The translations under genes were made by a program, and so were the position numbers. From Bacteroidaceae bacterium (GTDB lineage Bacteria; Bacteroidota; Bacteroidia; Bacteroidales; Bacteroidaceae), in contig JAFQBG010000023.1 of the NCBI GenBank assembly GCA_017416705.1, positions 1 through 42,054 of the forward strand: DNA of 42,054 nucleotides, given 5' to 3'. Below, in pieces: positions 8,596 to 16,146 of the stretch (the stretch's first letter is position 1; every line of letters starts with the position of its first letter). The notes under the pieces are model-generated. The model saw only the letters and a program-made list of their open reading frames with translations. It made no database searches and was not told the DNA's origin.

Positions 8596-10698
8596 TTATG
8601 AAATTGCGCCCCAATTTCTATTGTTGGCTTTTTTTATCGCCATAAGTCTTCGCCATAATATTCTATTGGCGGGATTGTTCATTTCGGGGTCGGCATCGAC
8701 AATCTCGCGTGCCACATTACGGACATATTGCAACAGCTGTTCGTCGCGCGAAAGACTCGCTATTTTAAGGTCCAATGCTATGCCGCTTTGTTGTGTTCCC
8801 TCGATATCTCCCGGGCCTCGTAATTTCAAATCGGCTTCGGCAATGACAAAACCGTCGTTGCTTGCGGTCATTATCTCCATACGTTTGTGTGTTTCGTCGG
8901 ATAGCTTGCCATCGGTAACCAGCAAACAGTAGGAACTATTGCCGCCGCGTCCCACTCTGCCACGCAGCTGATGCAATTGCGACAGCCCGAAGCGTTCTGC
9001 ATTTTCCACTACCATGACAGTGGCGTTGGGCACATCGACACCAACCTCGATGACCGTTGTGGAAACAAGAAGACGCGTTTCCCCTGCGGAAAAGCGTCGC
9101 ATTTCCTCCTCTTTTTCTTTCGACTTCATTTTTCCATGTAATTTACCTATATTGTAATTACAGAAAATATTACACAATTGTTTATACCCCTCTTCAAGAT
9201 TTTTAAGGTCGGATTTCTCGTTTTCGCTTATGAGCGGATAGACGACATACGCTTGCCTGCCTGCTTGCAATTGCGTGTGAATGAACGAGTACATTTCGTT
9301 TACACGGTCCCTGAATATATGTTTTGTGACAATGGGTTTACGTCCCGGAGGCAGTTCGTCTATCACCGAGACATCAAGGTCGCCATATAGCGTCATTGCC
9401 AGTGTACGCGGGATGGGGGTTGCCGTCATCACCAATATGTGGGGCGGTATTCTGTTTTTTGCCCACATTTTTGCACGCTGCACCACGCCGAAACGGTGTT
9501 GTTCGTCTATCACAACAAATCCCAAATTACCAAACTGCACCTTGTCTTCGAGTACGGCATGTGTACTGACAAGGATATCCACGCTGCCGTCGGCAAGCCC
9601 TTCGAGTATATATTGGCGTTCTTTTTGTTTTGTGCTGCCGGTAAGCAGCTCCACGCTCACAGGCAACCCCGAGAGCATACGACGCAATGTGGCACAATGC
9701 TGTTCGGCCAGAATTTCGGTTGGCGCCATCATACATGCCTGAAAGCCATTATCCTTGGCAAGCAGCATAGACAGCAACGCCACGAGCGTTTTACCGCTGC
9801 CAACGTCGCCCTGCAACAACCTGTTCATCTGGCTGTTGCCTCCCATGTCGCGTCTTATCTCCTTTATAACACGTTTCTGAGCACCCGTAAGTTCGAACGG
9901 AAGGAATTCCTTATAGAAACGATTAAAAATATCACCCACCTTGGAGAAGCAATGCCCGGCATAACGTAGCGTTCTGTCCTTGGCATAATGCAGTATATTC
10001 AATTGAATATAAAACAGTTCATCGAATTTAAGACGATACTCGGCATTGCGCAGTTCCACTGTGTTTTTTGGAAAATGTATTATTCTTAGCGCATCGTTTA
10101 ACGGCATCAGGGCATGCTTCGATATTATTGTTGGGGTGAGCGTTTCCTCGACAATGTTTTCGCCGGTCAATTTAAGCAGATTGGAGACGAGTTTTGCCAT
10201 AGCCTGCGAGTTAAGCCCCGCCCGTTTCATACGTTCGGTGGTATTATAATAGGGTTGCAGTCCCATTTCCGACAAATGGAGGGTTTCGGCATCGTCTATG
10301 TCGGGATGTGCAATATTCACTCTGCCGTTGAACACCGACGGCTTACCAAACACCACATATCGCACACCTATTTTCAAACGATTTTTCAAATATTTGAGAC
10401 CACGAAACCACACAAGGTCCACAAAACCGCTTCCATCGGTAAAATGGCCTACTATGCGTCGCGTTGCGCCCTCGCCCATCTCCTCGAAACTACGTATCTC
10501 GCCCACCAGCTGCACATAGGGCATGCCTCCTGTCAATTCGCTCACGCTAAAAACGCGACTTCTATCGACATGACGGTAGGGGAAATAGTATAGCAAGTCG
10601 TACAAAGAGTGAATACCCAACTCCTTGCCAAGGATTGCGGCGCGTTGCTCGCCCACACCGGGAAGGAATTTTATACTTCGGTTTTCGATGTCGAGCAT
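8596..10698 (-). CDS. recG: ATP-dependent DNA helicase RecG
   Basis: This 700-residue protein has the full RecG length. An N-terminal wedge/OB region begins with FLPGVGEQRA at residue 11. The helicase core has Walker A GDVGSGKT at 297-304, the DEQH box at 398-401, TATPIPRT, and the late motif around GRVGRGG. RecG reverses stalled replication forks and remodels branched DNA in the cytoplasm. Its ATG overlaps the end of ispD by 28 bp, so it is probably translated from the same message and ends the pdxJ-exbBD-tonB-ispD transcript. No U-rich terminator is obvious downstream; a short hairpin (CCTAT at 8580-8584 with ATAGG at 8590-8594) abuts the stop codon. Nothing odd in the protein. Confidence 0.97.
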   Translation of the reverse strand: MLDIENRSIKFLPGVGEQRAAILGKELGIHSLYDLLYYFPYRHVDRSRVFSVSELTGGMPYVQLVGEIRSFEEMGEGATRRIVGHFTDGSGFVDLVWFRGLKYLKNRLKIGVRYVVFGKPSVFNGRVNIAHPDIDDAETLHLSEMGLQPYYNTTERMKRAGLNSQAMAKLVSNLLKLTGENIVEETLTPTIISKHALMPLNDALRIIHFPKNTVELRNAEYRLKFDELFYIQLNILHYAKDRTLRYAGHCFSKVGDIFNRFYKEFLPFELTGAQKRVIKEIRRDMGGNSQMNRLLQGDVGSGKTLVALLSMLLAKDNGFQACMMAPTEILAEQHCATLRRMLSGLPVSVELLTGSTKQKERQYILEGLADGSVDILVSTHAVLEDKVQFGNLGFVVIDEQHRFGVVQRAKMWAKNRIPPHILVMTATPIPRTLAMTLYGDLDVSVIDELPPGRKPIVTKHIFRDRVNEMYSFIHTQLQAGRQAYVVYPLISENEKSDLKNLEEGYKQLCNIFCNYNIGKLHGKMKSKEKEEEMRRFSAGETRLLVSTTVIEVGVDVPNATVMVVENAERFGLSQLHQLRGRVGRGGNSSYCLLVTDGKLSDETHKRMEIMTASNDGFVIAEADLKLRGPGDIEGTQQSGIALDLKIASLSRDEQLLQYVRNVAREIVDADPEMNNPANRILWRRLMAIKKANNRNWGAIS

Positions 10699-11375
10699 GC
10701 AATAAGAGTCTTTGCCACCAACATATCGAACGGTGTGGTTATTTTAATATTCTCGCGATTACCTTCCACAGCAAAAACCCGACCACCCATAGCCTCGACA
10801 ACAGAGGCATCATCGGTAAACGCTTCGACATAGCGTTGCGAATATGCTTCGCGCAATAACGACAGACGGAACACTTGTGGTGTCTGCACAAGACGATAGC
10901 GGTCGCGCGGCACAGTCTCGCTTGCACCCTCGCCGCCCACTATATGACGTAAACTATCTTGCAATTCAATCATGGGGATTACTGCTCCATTGTTCCAAGC
11001 CTCGTGATAGGCGTCGTCCAGAACTTTTTGCGACACAAACGGACGGACTGCATCGTGCACACCCACAAGGGCATCGTCGGCATCGGCATCATCTATTGCC
11101 GATAATCCGTTTTGCACCGAGTGGAAACGGGTATTACCGCCCACCGTAACAATCAACGGTATTGCAAACGAATATTTCAGACACAGTTCGTCCCAAAGCC
11201 CCAGATGCTCGGCCGGCAGCACAAGTATCATTTTCATGGTGCTGTCCATTGCATACAGACGCTCCAACGTAACCATGAGCAAAGGACGTTCGCCAAGTAA
11301 CTGAAACTGCTTGGGCATATCGCCACCCATACGTTGCCCTTTTCCTCCGGCAACGACTATCATATATCTTTTCAT
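10671..11375 (-). CDS. ispD: 2-C-methyl-D-erythritol 4-phosphate cytidylyltransferase
   Basis: This 234-residue protein is the CTP-dependent enzyme of the non-mevalonate (MEP) isoprenoid pathway, converting MEP to CDP-ME. It shows the nucleotide-binding start VVAGGKGQRMGGDMPKQF, then VHDAVRPF, FTDDASVVE and EGNRENIKITTP, all diagnostic for IspD. Length is normal. The start codon overlaps the stop of the DJ-1/PfpI gene by one base (TAATG), and its own 3' end overlaps recG by 28 bp, suggesting coupled translation. It is a housekeeping gene with no oddities. Confidence 0.97.
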   Translation of the reverse strand: MKRYMIVVAGGKGQRMGGDMPKQFQLLGERPLLMVTLERLYAMDSTMKMILVLPAEHLGLWDELCLKYSFAIPLIVTVGGNTRFHSVQNGLSAIDDADADDALVGVHDAVRPFVSQKVLDDAYHEAWNNGAVIPMIELQDSLRHIVGGEGASETVPRDRYRLVQTPQVFRLSLLREAYSQRYVEAFTDDASVVEAMGGRVFAVEGNRENIKITTPFDMLVAKTLIACSTSKTEV

Positions 11376-11923
11376 TATGCAAATTGCATTTGTGAGCGCA
11401 GCGTAGCAACCATCTCCTTACCGCAGAAATATTCCACTATGGCAAAACCAAAGTCAAAAGAGACAGCCGGTCCGCATGCTGTTATGATGTTATTATCTTT
11501 CTCTACCGAGGCTGCCGTATAACAAGCGGTGCCAAGTTCGGTTTCGCAACCGGGATAGCATGTAGCCTTGCGGCCATCTAACAACCCCATGCGACCAAGC
11601 ACCATAGGCGCGGCACATATTGCAGCCACAAGAATACCTTTACGGCATGCCGTAGCGAGTTCTGCACGCAAGGGTTCACATGCCGACAAATTCTCGGTTC
11701 CAAGTCCGCCGCCGGGCAGAACCAAAGCATCGGCATCGGAGAAATCGCATTGTTCCAACAAAGCGTCGGCAACGACGGTGACATCGTGTGCCGATTGTAC
11801 CTCGTTTTTTCCCATTATAGAGACTGTTACAACCTGCATGCCTGCACGTCGCATGACATCGACCGTTGCCAATGCCTCGACGGTCTCAAAACCATCGGCA
11901 AGAAACAGATAAGCCTTTTTCAT
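11375..11923 (-). CDS. DJ-1/PfpI family protein (YajL/DJ-1 type)
   Basis: A 182-residue class I glutamine-amidotransferase-fold protein of the DJ-1/ThiJ/PfpI superfamily. The nucleophile is Cys103 in AAICAAP, and the conserved acid next to it is Glu16 in the segment GFETVEALATVDVMRRAG, aligned with Glu18 of human DJ-1. GPAVSFDFG near residue 150 also matches DJ-1 homologues. Such proteins have been linked to protein/metabolite repair, glyoxalase-type activity and oxidative-stress protection; which applies here cannot be read from sequence. It is 54 bp downstream of tonB and overlaps ispD by one base, so it is probably in the same operon. Confidence 0.9.
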   Translation of the reverse strand: MKKAYLFLADGFETVEALATVDVMRRAGMQVVTVSIMGKNEVQSAHDVTVVADALLEQCDFSDADALVLPGGGLGTENLSACEPLRAELATACRKGILVAAICAAPMVLGRMGLLDGRKATCYPGCETELGTACYTAASVEKDNNIITACGPAVSFDFGFAIVEYFCGKEMVATLRSQMQFA

Positions 11924-11977
11924 GATGTAATATTTTTTTCTATTATAACAAAAGCGTTTTAAAAAGGTTACACCCCA

Positions 11978-12802
11978 TTAACGCAATGTAAAATAATATG
12001 TTATTGTTCCTGTTTGATTGTTCACCCCTTCAATGCTGTTGAACACAGCCTGCCTTGCCGCCCGCACGGCAGCGTCGCGCAAGGCCTTATTTGCAGTATT
12101 GGTACGACCGTTTATTTCGGCTGCCACGACTTTTCCCTCGGGATTTACCGTTATTGTGACAACCACCCTACCCTCGTCCTGTACATTGTACTCGGGGTGC
12201 GGTAATCGGCCGTCGCCACGTAGCTTGCGCCCGTTGAGGTCGAATGTGCCATATCCGCCCATTCCTGTTGTGACGCCTGTCACGTCGTTGCCATCGACCG
12301 AGCCTGCATTGCCTTCTTGCGTTCCCTTATTGCCTTGACGCGCCATATTCGCCCCTTTGCCAAAGGCTCCTGCTATACGTTCATTGGCTACACGCGCCAA
12401 ACGCTCGGCTTCGCGTTTGGCCTCTTCGGCTTCGCGTTTTTTTTGCTCGGCCAATGCCTGCTCCCTGCTTTTTTGGTTCTTCTGCTCTTTCGCTGCATCG
12501 GAAACATCGGGCACCTCCACTGTCGGCTCGTCATCCTGAGTTATAACAGCCTCATCGGCTGTGGATTCGGGCTGCGGGACAGCCACATCGTCGGCGGTGT
12601 TATGCGGAGCAACTGCTACCTGAGTATATTCATAGGCTTCGCCCGCAGCATCGGGAACGTTTCCCATAACAACAGAAAGCCCCGACTCCTCTTGCTGTTG
12701 CGGTTTCTCTATCACCACCAACAGCAAAATAGCTAAGAGCACAAGATGGAATATCATTGTACCCAACAGGCCATGCAGTTTCTCTCTGTTTGGTATGTTC
12801 AT
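11978..12802 (-). CDS. tonB: TonB-family energy transducer
   Basis: A 274-residue protein with one N-terminal membrane segment (about residues 12-30, LLGTMIFHLVLLAILLLVVI). A periplasmic spacer rich in acidic, Pro and then Lys/Arg/Glu/Ala residues (KKREAEEAKREAERLARV) follows. The C-terminal TonB domain has the strand pattern DEGRVVVTITVNPEGKVV, then the helix NKALRDAAVRAARQAVF and a final YYFTLR. It links the ExbB-ExbD proton channel to TonB-dependent outer-membrane receptors. Its ATG overlaps the exbD stop by one base (TAATG), which supports translational coupling. The Gly-rich stretch around residues 140-190 is longer than in enterobacterial TonB, as is common in Bacteroidota. Confidence 0.92.
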   Translation of the reverse strand: MNIPNREKLHGLLGTMIFHLVLLAILLLVVIEKPQQQEESGLSVVMGNVPDAAGEAYEYTQVAVAPHNTADDVAVPQPESTADEAVITQDDEPTVEVPDVSDAAKEQKNQKSREQALAEQKKREAEEAKREAERLARVANERIAGAFGKGANMARQGNKGTQEGNAGSVDGNDVTGVTTGMGGYGTFDLNGRKLRGDGRLPHPEYNVQDEGRVVVTITVNPEGKVVAAEINGRTNTANKALRDAAVRAARQAVFNSIEGVNNQTGTITYYFTLR

Positions 12803-13215
12803 TATTTTCTATCGGGCTTTCGAGTGGCAAGCACCATTTTAAAATTGTTCTCGTTTGCTATATTTAACACATACACCACCTCGCGATAGGGCACACTCTC
12901 ATCGGCATACAGCGCGACATACATTTCGGGTTCCTGTGCCGCACATGATTGCAAGAACGATGCTATATTGTCGGGGGATATTGGCATTTCGTCATCCTTT
13001 CCAAATGCCGAGTAGTAGTTCAAGTCCTTGTCTATTATAATTCGCGCCAGAGGCTTTGCCGATGTTTGTCGGGCACCCTGTGGCAACAACACTTTAATGG
13101 CGTTGGGTGTCACCATCGTGGATGTTATCATAAAGAAAATGAGCAATAGAAATATTATGTCGGTCATTGACGACATTGAAAAAGCATCTATTGTCTTGGT
13201 TTTTCTTTTAAGCAT
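12802..13215 (-). CDS. exbD: ExbD/TolR family biopolymer transporter subunit
   Basis: A 137-residue inner-membrane protein with one membrane segment (about 17-36). The conserved proton-pathway aspartate is visible as Asp19 in SMTDIIFLLLIFF, followed by the periplasmic domain with VLLPQG. Together with ExbB it forms the proton-driven motor for TonB. It overlaps tonB by one base. Unusually, it is separated from exbB by 209 bp that contain a small inverted-repeat-bounded element; these two genes are normally closely spaced. Confidence 0.95.
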   Translation of the reverse strand: MLKRKTKTIDAFSMSSMTDIIFLLLIFFMITSTMVTPNAIKVLLPQGARQTSAKPLARIIIDKDLNYYSAFGKDDEMPISPDNIASFLQSCAAQEPEMYVALYADESVPYREVVYVLNIANENNFKMVLATRKPDRK

Positions 13216-13224
13216 ATTTAGAAG

Positions 13225-13396
13225 CTGTTTAAATTTCTAAAATTATTTTCTTATGCAAACTGTTCGTTTCGCCGTTTTTTATATTCAAAAAAGTTTGTTT
13301 CTTTTTTGGTTGCATGGCCCGCCATGCCCCTTTCGAAGAATAGACAAGCCCATTGTTTTTGCTCTATGAAAAACTTGGCGATATAAATTTAAACAG
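13225..13396. mobile_element. Possible MITE-like or degenerate insertion element between exbB and exbD
   Basis: CTGTTTAAATTT at 13225-13236 and its exact reverse complement at 13385-13396 bound a 172-bp segment in an otherwise compact operon. The interior has no gene of credible length. On the minus strand an open frame runs across it (end MAGHATKKETNFFEY, stop near 13252) without a good start. A 7-bp perfect hairpin (GCATGGC/GCCATGC) lies near 13312-13327. No certain target-site duplication is visible. Inverted ends, small size and position inside an operon fit a miniature transposable element, but the 12-bp arms contain the palindrome TTTAAA, so chance cannot be excluded. Confidence 0.45.
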
Positions 13397-13424
13397 TTTA
13401 TTACTCGATGTATTGAATTTGCTT

Positions 13425-14123
13425 TTAATGATTTTCCTTTTTCTCGTGTGTTATATCCATAAAGGCTATAATATCGGCTTCCATATCGTTTTGCACTTTA
13501 TCGACCAATGTCACAAGATAGTTGTATGCAAATATGGCTATGATACCCACGACAAGTCCGCCAACCGTTGTAACCATGGCTTCGTATATACCGCCTGCAA
13601 GCAACGACACGTCTATGTTATTACCGGCATTCGACATTTCCCAGAATGCACGTACCATACCGGTCACTGTACCCAAGAAACCTATCATGGGAGCGACGGC
13701 TGCTATTGTCGAGAGCACCGGCATGCCTTTTTCGAGCTGCGCAATCTCCAAATTGGCACTGTTCTGAACGGTTTCGCGCACCGCATTTATAGACAAATGG
13801 TAGTTGCGAAGTCCCTTTTCCAATACACGCGAAAGAGGGGTGTTTTGGTTTCTGCAATAGTTCGATGCCGATTTTATATCGTTGTCCTTTATATTGTCGT
13901 GTATGCGCTGCATGAACAACGGATTACGTTTCATGGCCTTTCTCAAAGCCGAAAGGCGTTCAAAGAATATGTAGCCGCCAATCACCGAGATAATTGCCAG
14001 CACTATCATTATCCAACCGCCTTTCAGTGTGAGTTCCCATACATTCATACTCCCTGAAACTGTTTCCGTAAGATTCATAACAGAATCCTGAACAGCAATA
14101 CCGACTTGTGCAAATTGTATCAT
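13425..14123 (-). CDS. exbB: ExbB/TolQ family proton channel (MotA/TolQ/ExbB domain)
   Basis: A 232-residue inner-membrane protein with three membrane segments: about 36-53 (IMIVLAIISVIGGYIFF), about 135-160 (ending GFLGTVTGMVRAF) and about 178-203 (VTTVGGLVVGIIAIFAYNYLV). The segment APMIGFLGTVTGM is the signature of the MotA/TolQ/ExbB family. It forms the pentameric channel that powers TonB. It lies 19 bp after pdxJ, so both share the pdxJ promoter. ExbB and TolQ are hard to tell apart by sequence alone; the tonB gene downstream favours ExbB. Confidence 0.93.
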   Translation of the reverse strand: MIQFAQVGIAVQDSVMNLTETVSGSMNVWELTLKGGWIMIVLAIISVIGGYIFFERLSALRKAMKRNPLFMQRIHDNIKDNDIKSASNYCRNQNTPLSRVLEKGLRNYHLSINAVRETVQNSANLEIAQLEKGMPVLSTIAAVAPMIGFLGTVTGMVRAFWEMSNAGNNIDVSLLAGGIYEAMVTTVGGLVVGIIAIFAYNYLVTLVDKVQNDMEADIIAFMDITHEKKENH

Positions 14124-14142
14124 ATATATTACTATGTGAGAA

Positions 14143-14856
14143 TTATTTTAAACAATTTTTATATGCTTCGATAGTTGCGCTAAGCCCCATATACAAGGCA
14201 TCGCATATCAACGCATGACCTATTGAGACTTCGTCCACCCAAGGGATATTCTCGGAGAAGAATCGGAGGTTTCTAAGGCTTAAATCGTGCCCTGCGTTTA
14301 GTCCTATACCCAGACTGCGAACCTGTTCGGCAGTACGAACAAAGGGTGCTATTGCTTTTTGTGCATCCAACGGATATAGTTCGGCATAGGGGCCTGTGTA
14401 TAGCTCCACCCTGTCGGCACCTGCTTTGGCTGCGTATTCGGCCATATGAATATCGGCATCTATAAATATGGAGCTACGAATACCGGCAGCACGAATATCA
14501 TTAAGCACATCGCGCAAGAACCCCTGCTCGGCTATTGTATCCCAACCGTGGTTGGATGTCAGCTGATGCGGTTTATCGGGAACCAAAGTAACCTGATGGG
14601 GCTTGACACGCAAGACAAGGTCGATGAATTCTTTTGACGGATACCCCTCGATATTAAATTCGGTGGTTAATATTGCTCGCAGCGCAGGAACATCGCTGCG
14701 GCGTATATGACGCTCGTCGGGACGGGGATGCACAGTTATGCCATCGGCACCATACAACTCGCAATCTTTTGCCACCTGCAACAGGTCGGGCGCATTTCCG
14801 CCACGCGCATTTCTTATGGTTGCTATTTTATTTATATTTACGCTTAACTTGGTCAT
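14143..14856 (-). CDS. pdxJ: Pyridoxine 5'-phosphate synthase
   Basis: This 237-residue TIM-barrel enzyme condenses 1-deoxy-D-xylulose 5-phosphate and 3-amino-2-oxopropyl phosphate to pyridoxine 5'-phosphate, in the DXP-dependent vitamin B6 route. Diagnostic segments are SVNINKIATIRNARG near the N-terminus, GADGITVHPRPDERHI, and GLNAGHDLSL. Length is normal for PdxJ. It is the first gene of the minus-strand run pdxJ-exbB-exbD-tonB-DJ1-ispD-recG, with a TAnnTTTG box at 14927-14934. Its PLP product is needed by the arginine decarboxylase encoded elsewhere in the window, though that is a general link. Confidence 0.97.
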   Translation of the reverse strand: MTKLSVNINKIATIRNARGGNAPDLLQVAKDCELYGADGITVHPRPDERHIRRSDVPALRAILTTEFNIEGYPSKEFIDLVLRVKPHQVTLVPDKPHQLTSNHGWDTIAEQGFLRDVLNDIRAAGIRSSIFIDADIHMAEYAAKAGADRVELYTGPYAELYPLDAQKAIAPFVRTAEQVRSLGIGLNAGHDLSLRNLRFFSENIPWVDEVSIGHALICDALYMGLSATIEAYKNCLK

Positions 14857-14926
14857 ATTATCTATCGGTAATATGGATTAAAAAACTGATTCTATTATAA
14901 TGCAACAAAAAACTCTCAATATTGTG

Positions 14927-14934
14927 CAAAATTA
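14927..14934 (-). promoter_or_regulatory. -7 box of the pdxJ-exbB-exbD-tonB-ispD-recG operon
   Basis: The minus strand reads TAATTTTG, an exact TAnnTTTG, 70 bp upstream of the pdxJ ATG. A -33 element is not clear. Confidence 0.5.
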
Positions 14935-14965
14935 GTACAAAATAGGAAAATATGAGAATATTTTT

Positions 14966-14994
14966 TCCTAAATTTAGAAGTTATCCTAAATTTA
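14966..14994. repeat. Paired 11-bp direct repeats between divergent pdxJ and nadK promoters
   Basis: TCCTAAATTTA occurs at 14966-14976 and again at 14984-14994, 18 bp apart. Just left of it, GGAAAATAT at 14944-14952 can pair with ATATTTT...CC at 14958-14968. The site lies between the two divergent -7 boxes, so it could be an operator; AT-richness makes chance repeats fairly likely. Confidence 0.35.
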
Positions 14995-15028
14995 TCTTCT
15001 TGATTTTTATAATACAAACATATTATAT

Positions 15029-15036
15029 TACATTTG
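15029..15036 (+). promoter_or_regulatory. -7 box of nadK
   Basis: TACATTTG is an exact TAnnTTTG, 31 bp before the ATG at 15067. Because it overlaps a possible earlier TTG start at 15034, it argues for the later ATG as the true nadK start. Confidence 0.6.
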
Positions 15037-15066
15037 CACACAGCAAGCAACGTTAAATACAAGTCC

Positions 15067-15939
15067 ATGAAATTCGCTATTTTCGGCAACTGCCATAGCT
15101 CGACAAAGAGCAAGAATATAACATCGTTATTTGTTTCCTTGGCAAAAAGAGGAGATACGTATGTCATAGACCATGCTTTCCATGCTTTTCTGAAAGAGAA
15201 CTATCCCGACATAGATATAAACAACGAAATCATCTACGACGATAATTTCACAGCCGATGTTGTAATAAGCTACGGTGGCGATGGCACATTGCTTCGCACT
15301 GCCGCACGAGTGGGAGATAAGGCATACCCCATTCTGGGTATAAATGCCGGACGTTTGGGTTTCCTCACCACCATTTCGAGCGACGAGATAGAGCAGACCA
15401 TAGACAACCTGCACAACGGCAGATACCGCATCGAGGAGCGCAATCTTATCGAGGTTCGTTCTCAGGAGTCGAAAATAAACAGTTACCCCTATGCTCTGAA
15501 CGAGATAGCCGTCATGAAACACGACAGTTCCTCGATGATGACTCTGGAAGCAACATTCAATGGTTGCGACAGCATAATATACCAAGCCGACGGGCTTATA
15601 GTATCGTCGCCCTCGGGCTCCACAGGATACTCGCTAAGCGTTGGAGGCCCCATAATAGCACCCGATGCCAATGTTATGGTGCTCACCCCCATAGCCTCGC
15701 ATAGTTTAAACGCACGCCCCATAGTGGTAAACGACGACACAGAAATAGCCATAAAGGTAAACAGCCGCAGCCATAATTTTCTCATTGCAATAGACGGCAG
15801 GCACGAAAGTTGCCCCGAGAACACACTGCTGAAAATAAGAAAAGCACATTACAAAATTCGTCTCATACACAACGAGCACGATTCCTTCATACAAAATCTG
15901 CGCAATAAGATGATGCTGGGAGCCGACAGTCGCATGTAA
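15067..15939 (+). CDS. nadK: NAD kinase
   Basis: This 290-residue cytosolic enzyme phosphorylates NAD to NADP. It has the family motif YGGDGTLLRTA (about residues 63-73), GINAGRLGFL, the NE pair in LNEIAVMK, and the glycine-rich SSPSGSTGYSLSVGGP segment. I chose the ATG at 15067 (MKFAIFG) because this is where homology-like sequence begins and because the upstream alternative falls inside the promoter box. It is divergent from pdxJ and converges on a small DUF4250 gene 6 bp downstream, with no evident terminator between them. Confidence 0.96.
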   Translation: MKFAIFGNCHSSTKSKNITSLFVSLAKRGDTYVIDHAFHAFLKENYPDIDINNEIIYDDNFTADVVISYGGDGTLLRTAARVGDKAYPILGINAGRLGFLTTISSDEIEQTIDNLHNGRYRIEERNLIEVRSQESKINSYPYALNEIAVMKHDSSSMMTLEATFNGCDSIIYQADGLIVSSPSGSTGYSLSVGGPIIAPDANVMVLTPIASHSLNARPIVVNDDTEIAIKVNSRSHNFLIAIDGRHESCPENTLLKIRKAHYKIRLIHNEHDSFIQNLRNKMMLGADSRM

Positions 15940-15945
15940 GGGCAA

Positions 15946-16125
15946 TTACCAAAATCGGTTATTTTCGGCACTGTATTCGAACCCTGCCGATGCCAATTTT
16001 TCCAACAGCCACCCTTGCTCAATGCCCATGGAGGCACAAAGCTCGTCCAAGGAGGCATATTCGTCGCGCAATTTCATATTGATATAGCTGTAAAGCATCA
16101 TGGGGTCGTTTGGGATATTCGTCAT
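15946..16125 (-). CDS. DUF4250 family small protein
   Basis: A 59-residue open frame from ATG at 16123-16125 to TAA at 15946-15948. It begins MTNIPNDPMMLYSYINMKLR, contains DEYASLDELCASMG, and ends with ENNRFW. The PNDPxMLxSxxNxKLRDxYxxLxxLC pattern is what I recall for DUF4250, a short family of about 60 residues found in Bacteroidota and Firmicutes. The helical middle looks like a small helix-turn-helix, but no function is known to me. It begins 21 bp after the stop of the RND pump gene and may be co-transcribed with it; that may only reflect chromosome packing. Confidence 0.85.
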   Translation of the reverse strand: MTNIPNDPMMLYSYINMKLRDEYASLDELCASMGIEQGWLLEKLASAGFEYSAENNRFW

Positions 16126-16146
16126 AACAAGCAGATTGTTTTTGGT

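Noticed and set aside
13252-13330. Small minus-strand peptides (22-24 codons) inside the exbB-exbD spacer
   Set aside because: Too short and without promoter or conserved start; the longer frame through it has no start codon at its head, so it looks like element debris rather than a gene.
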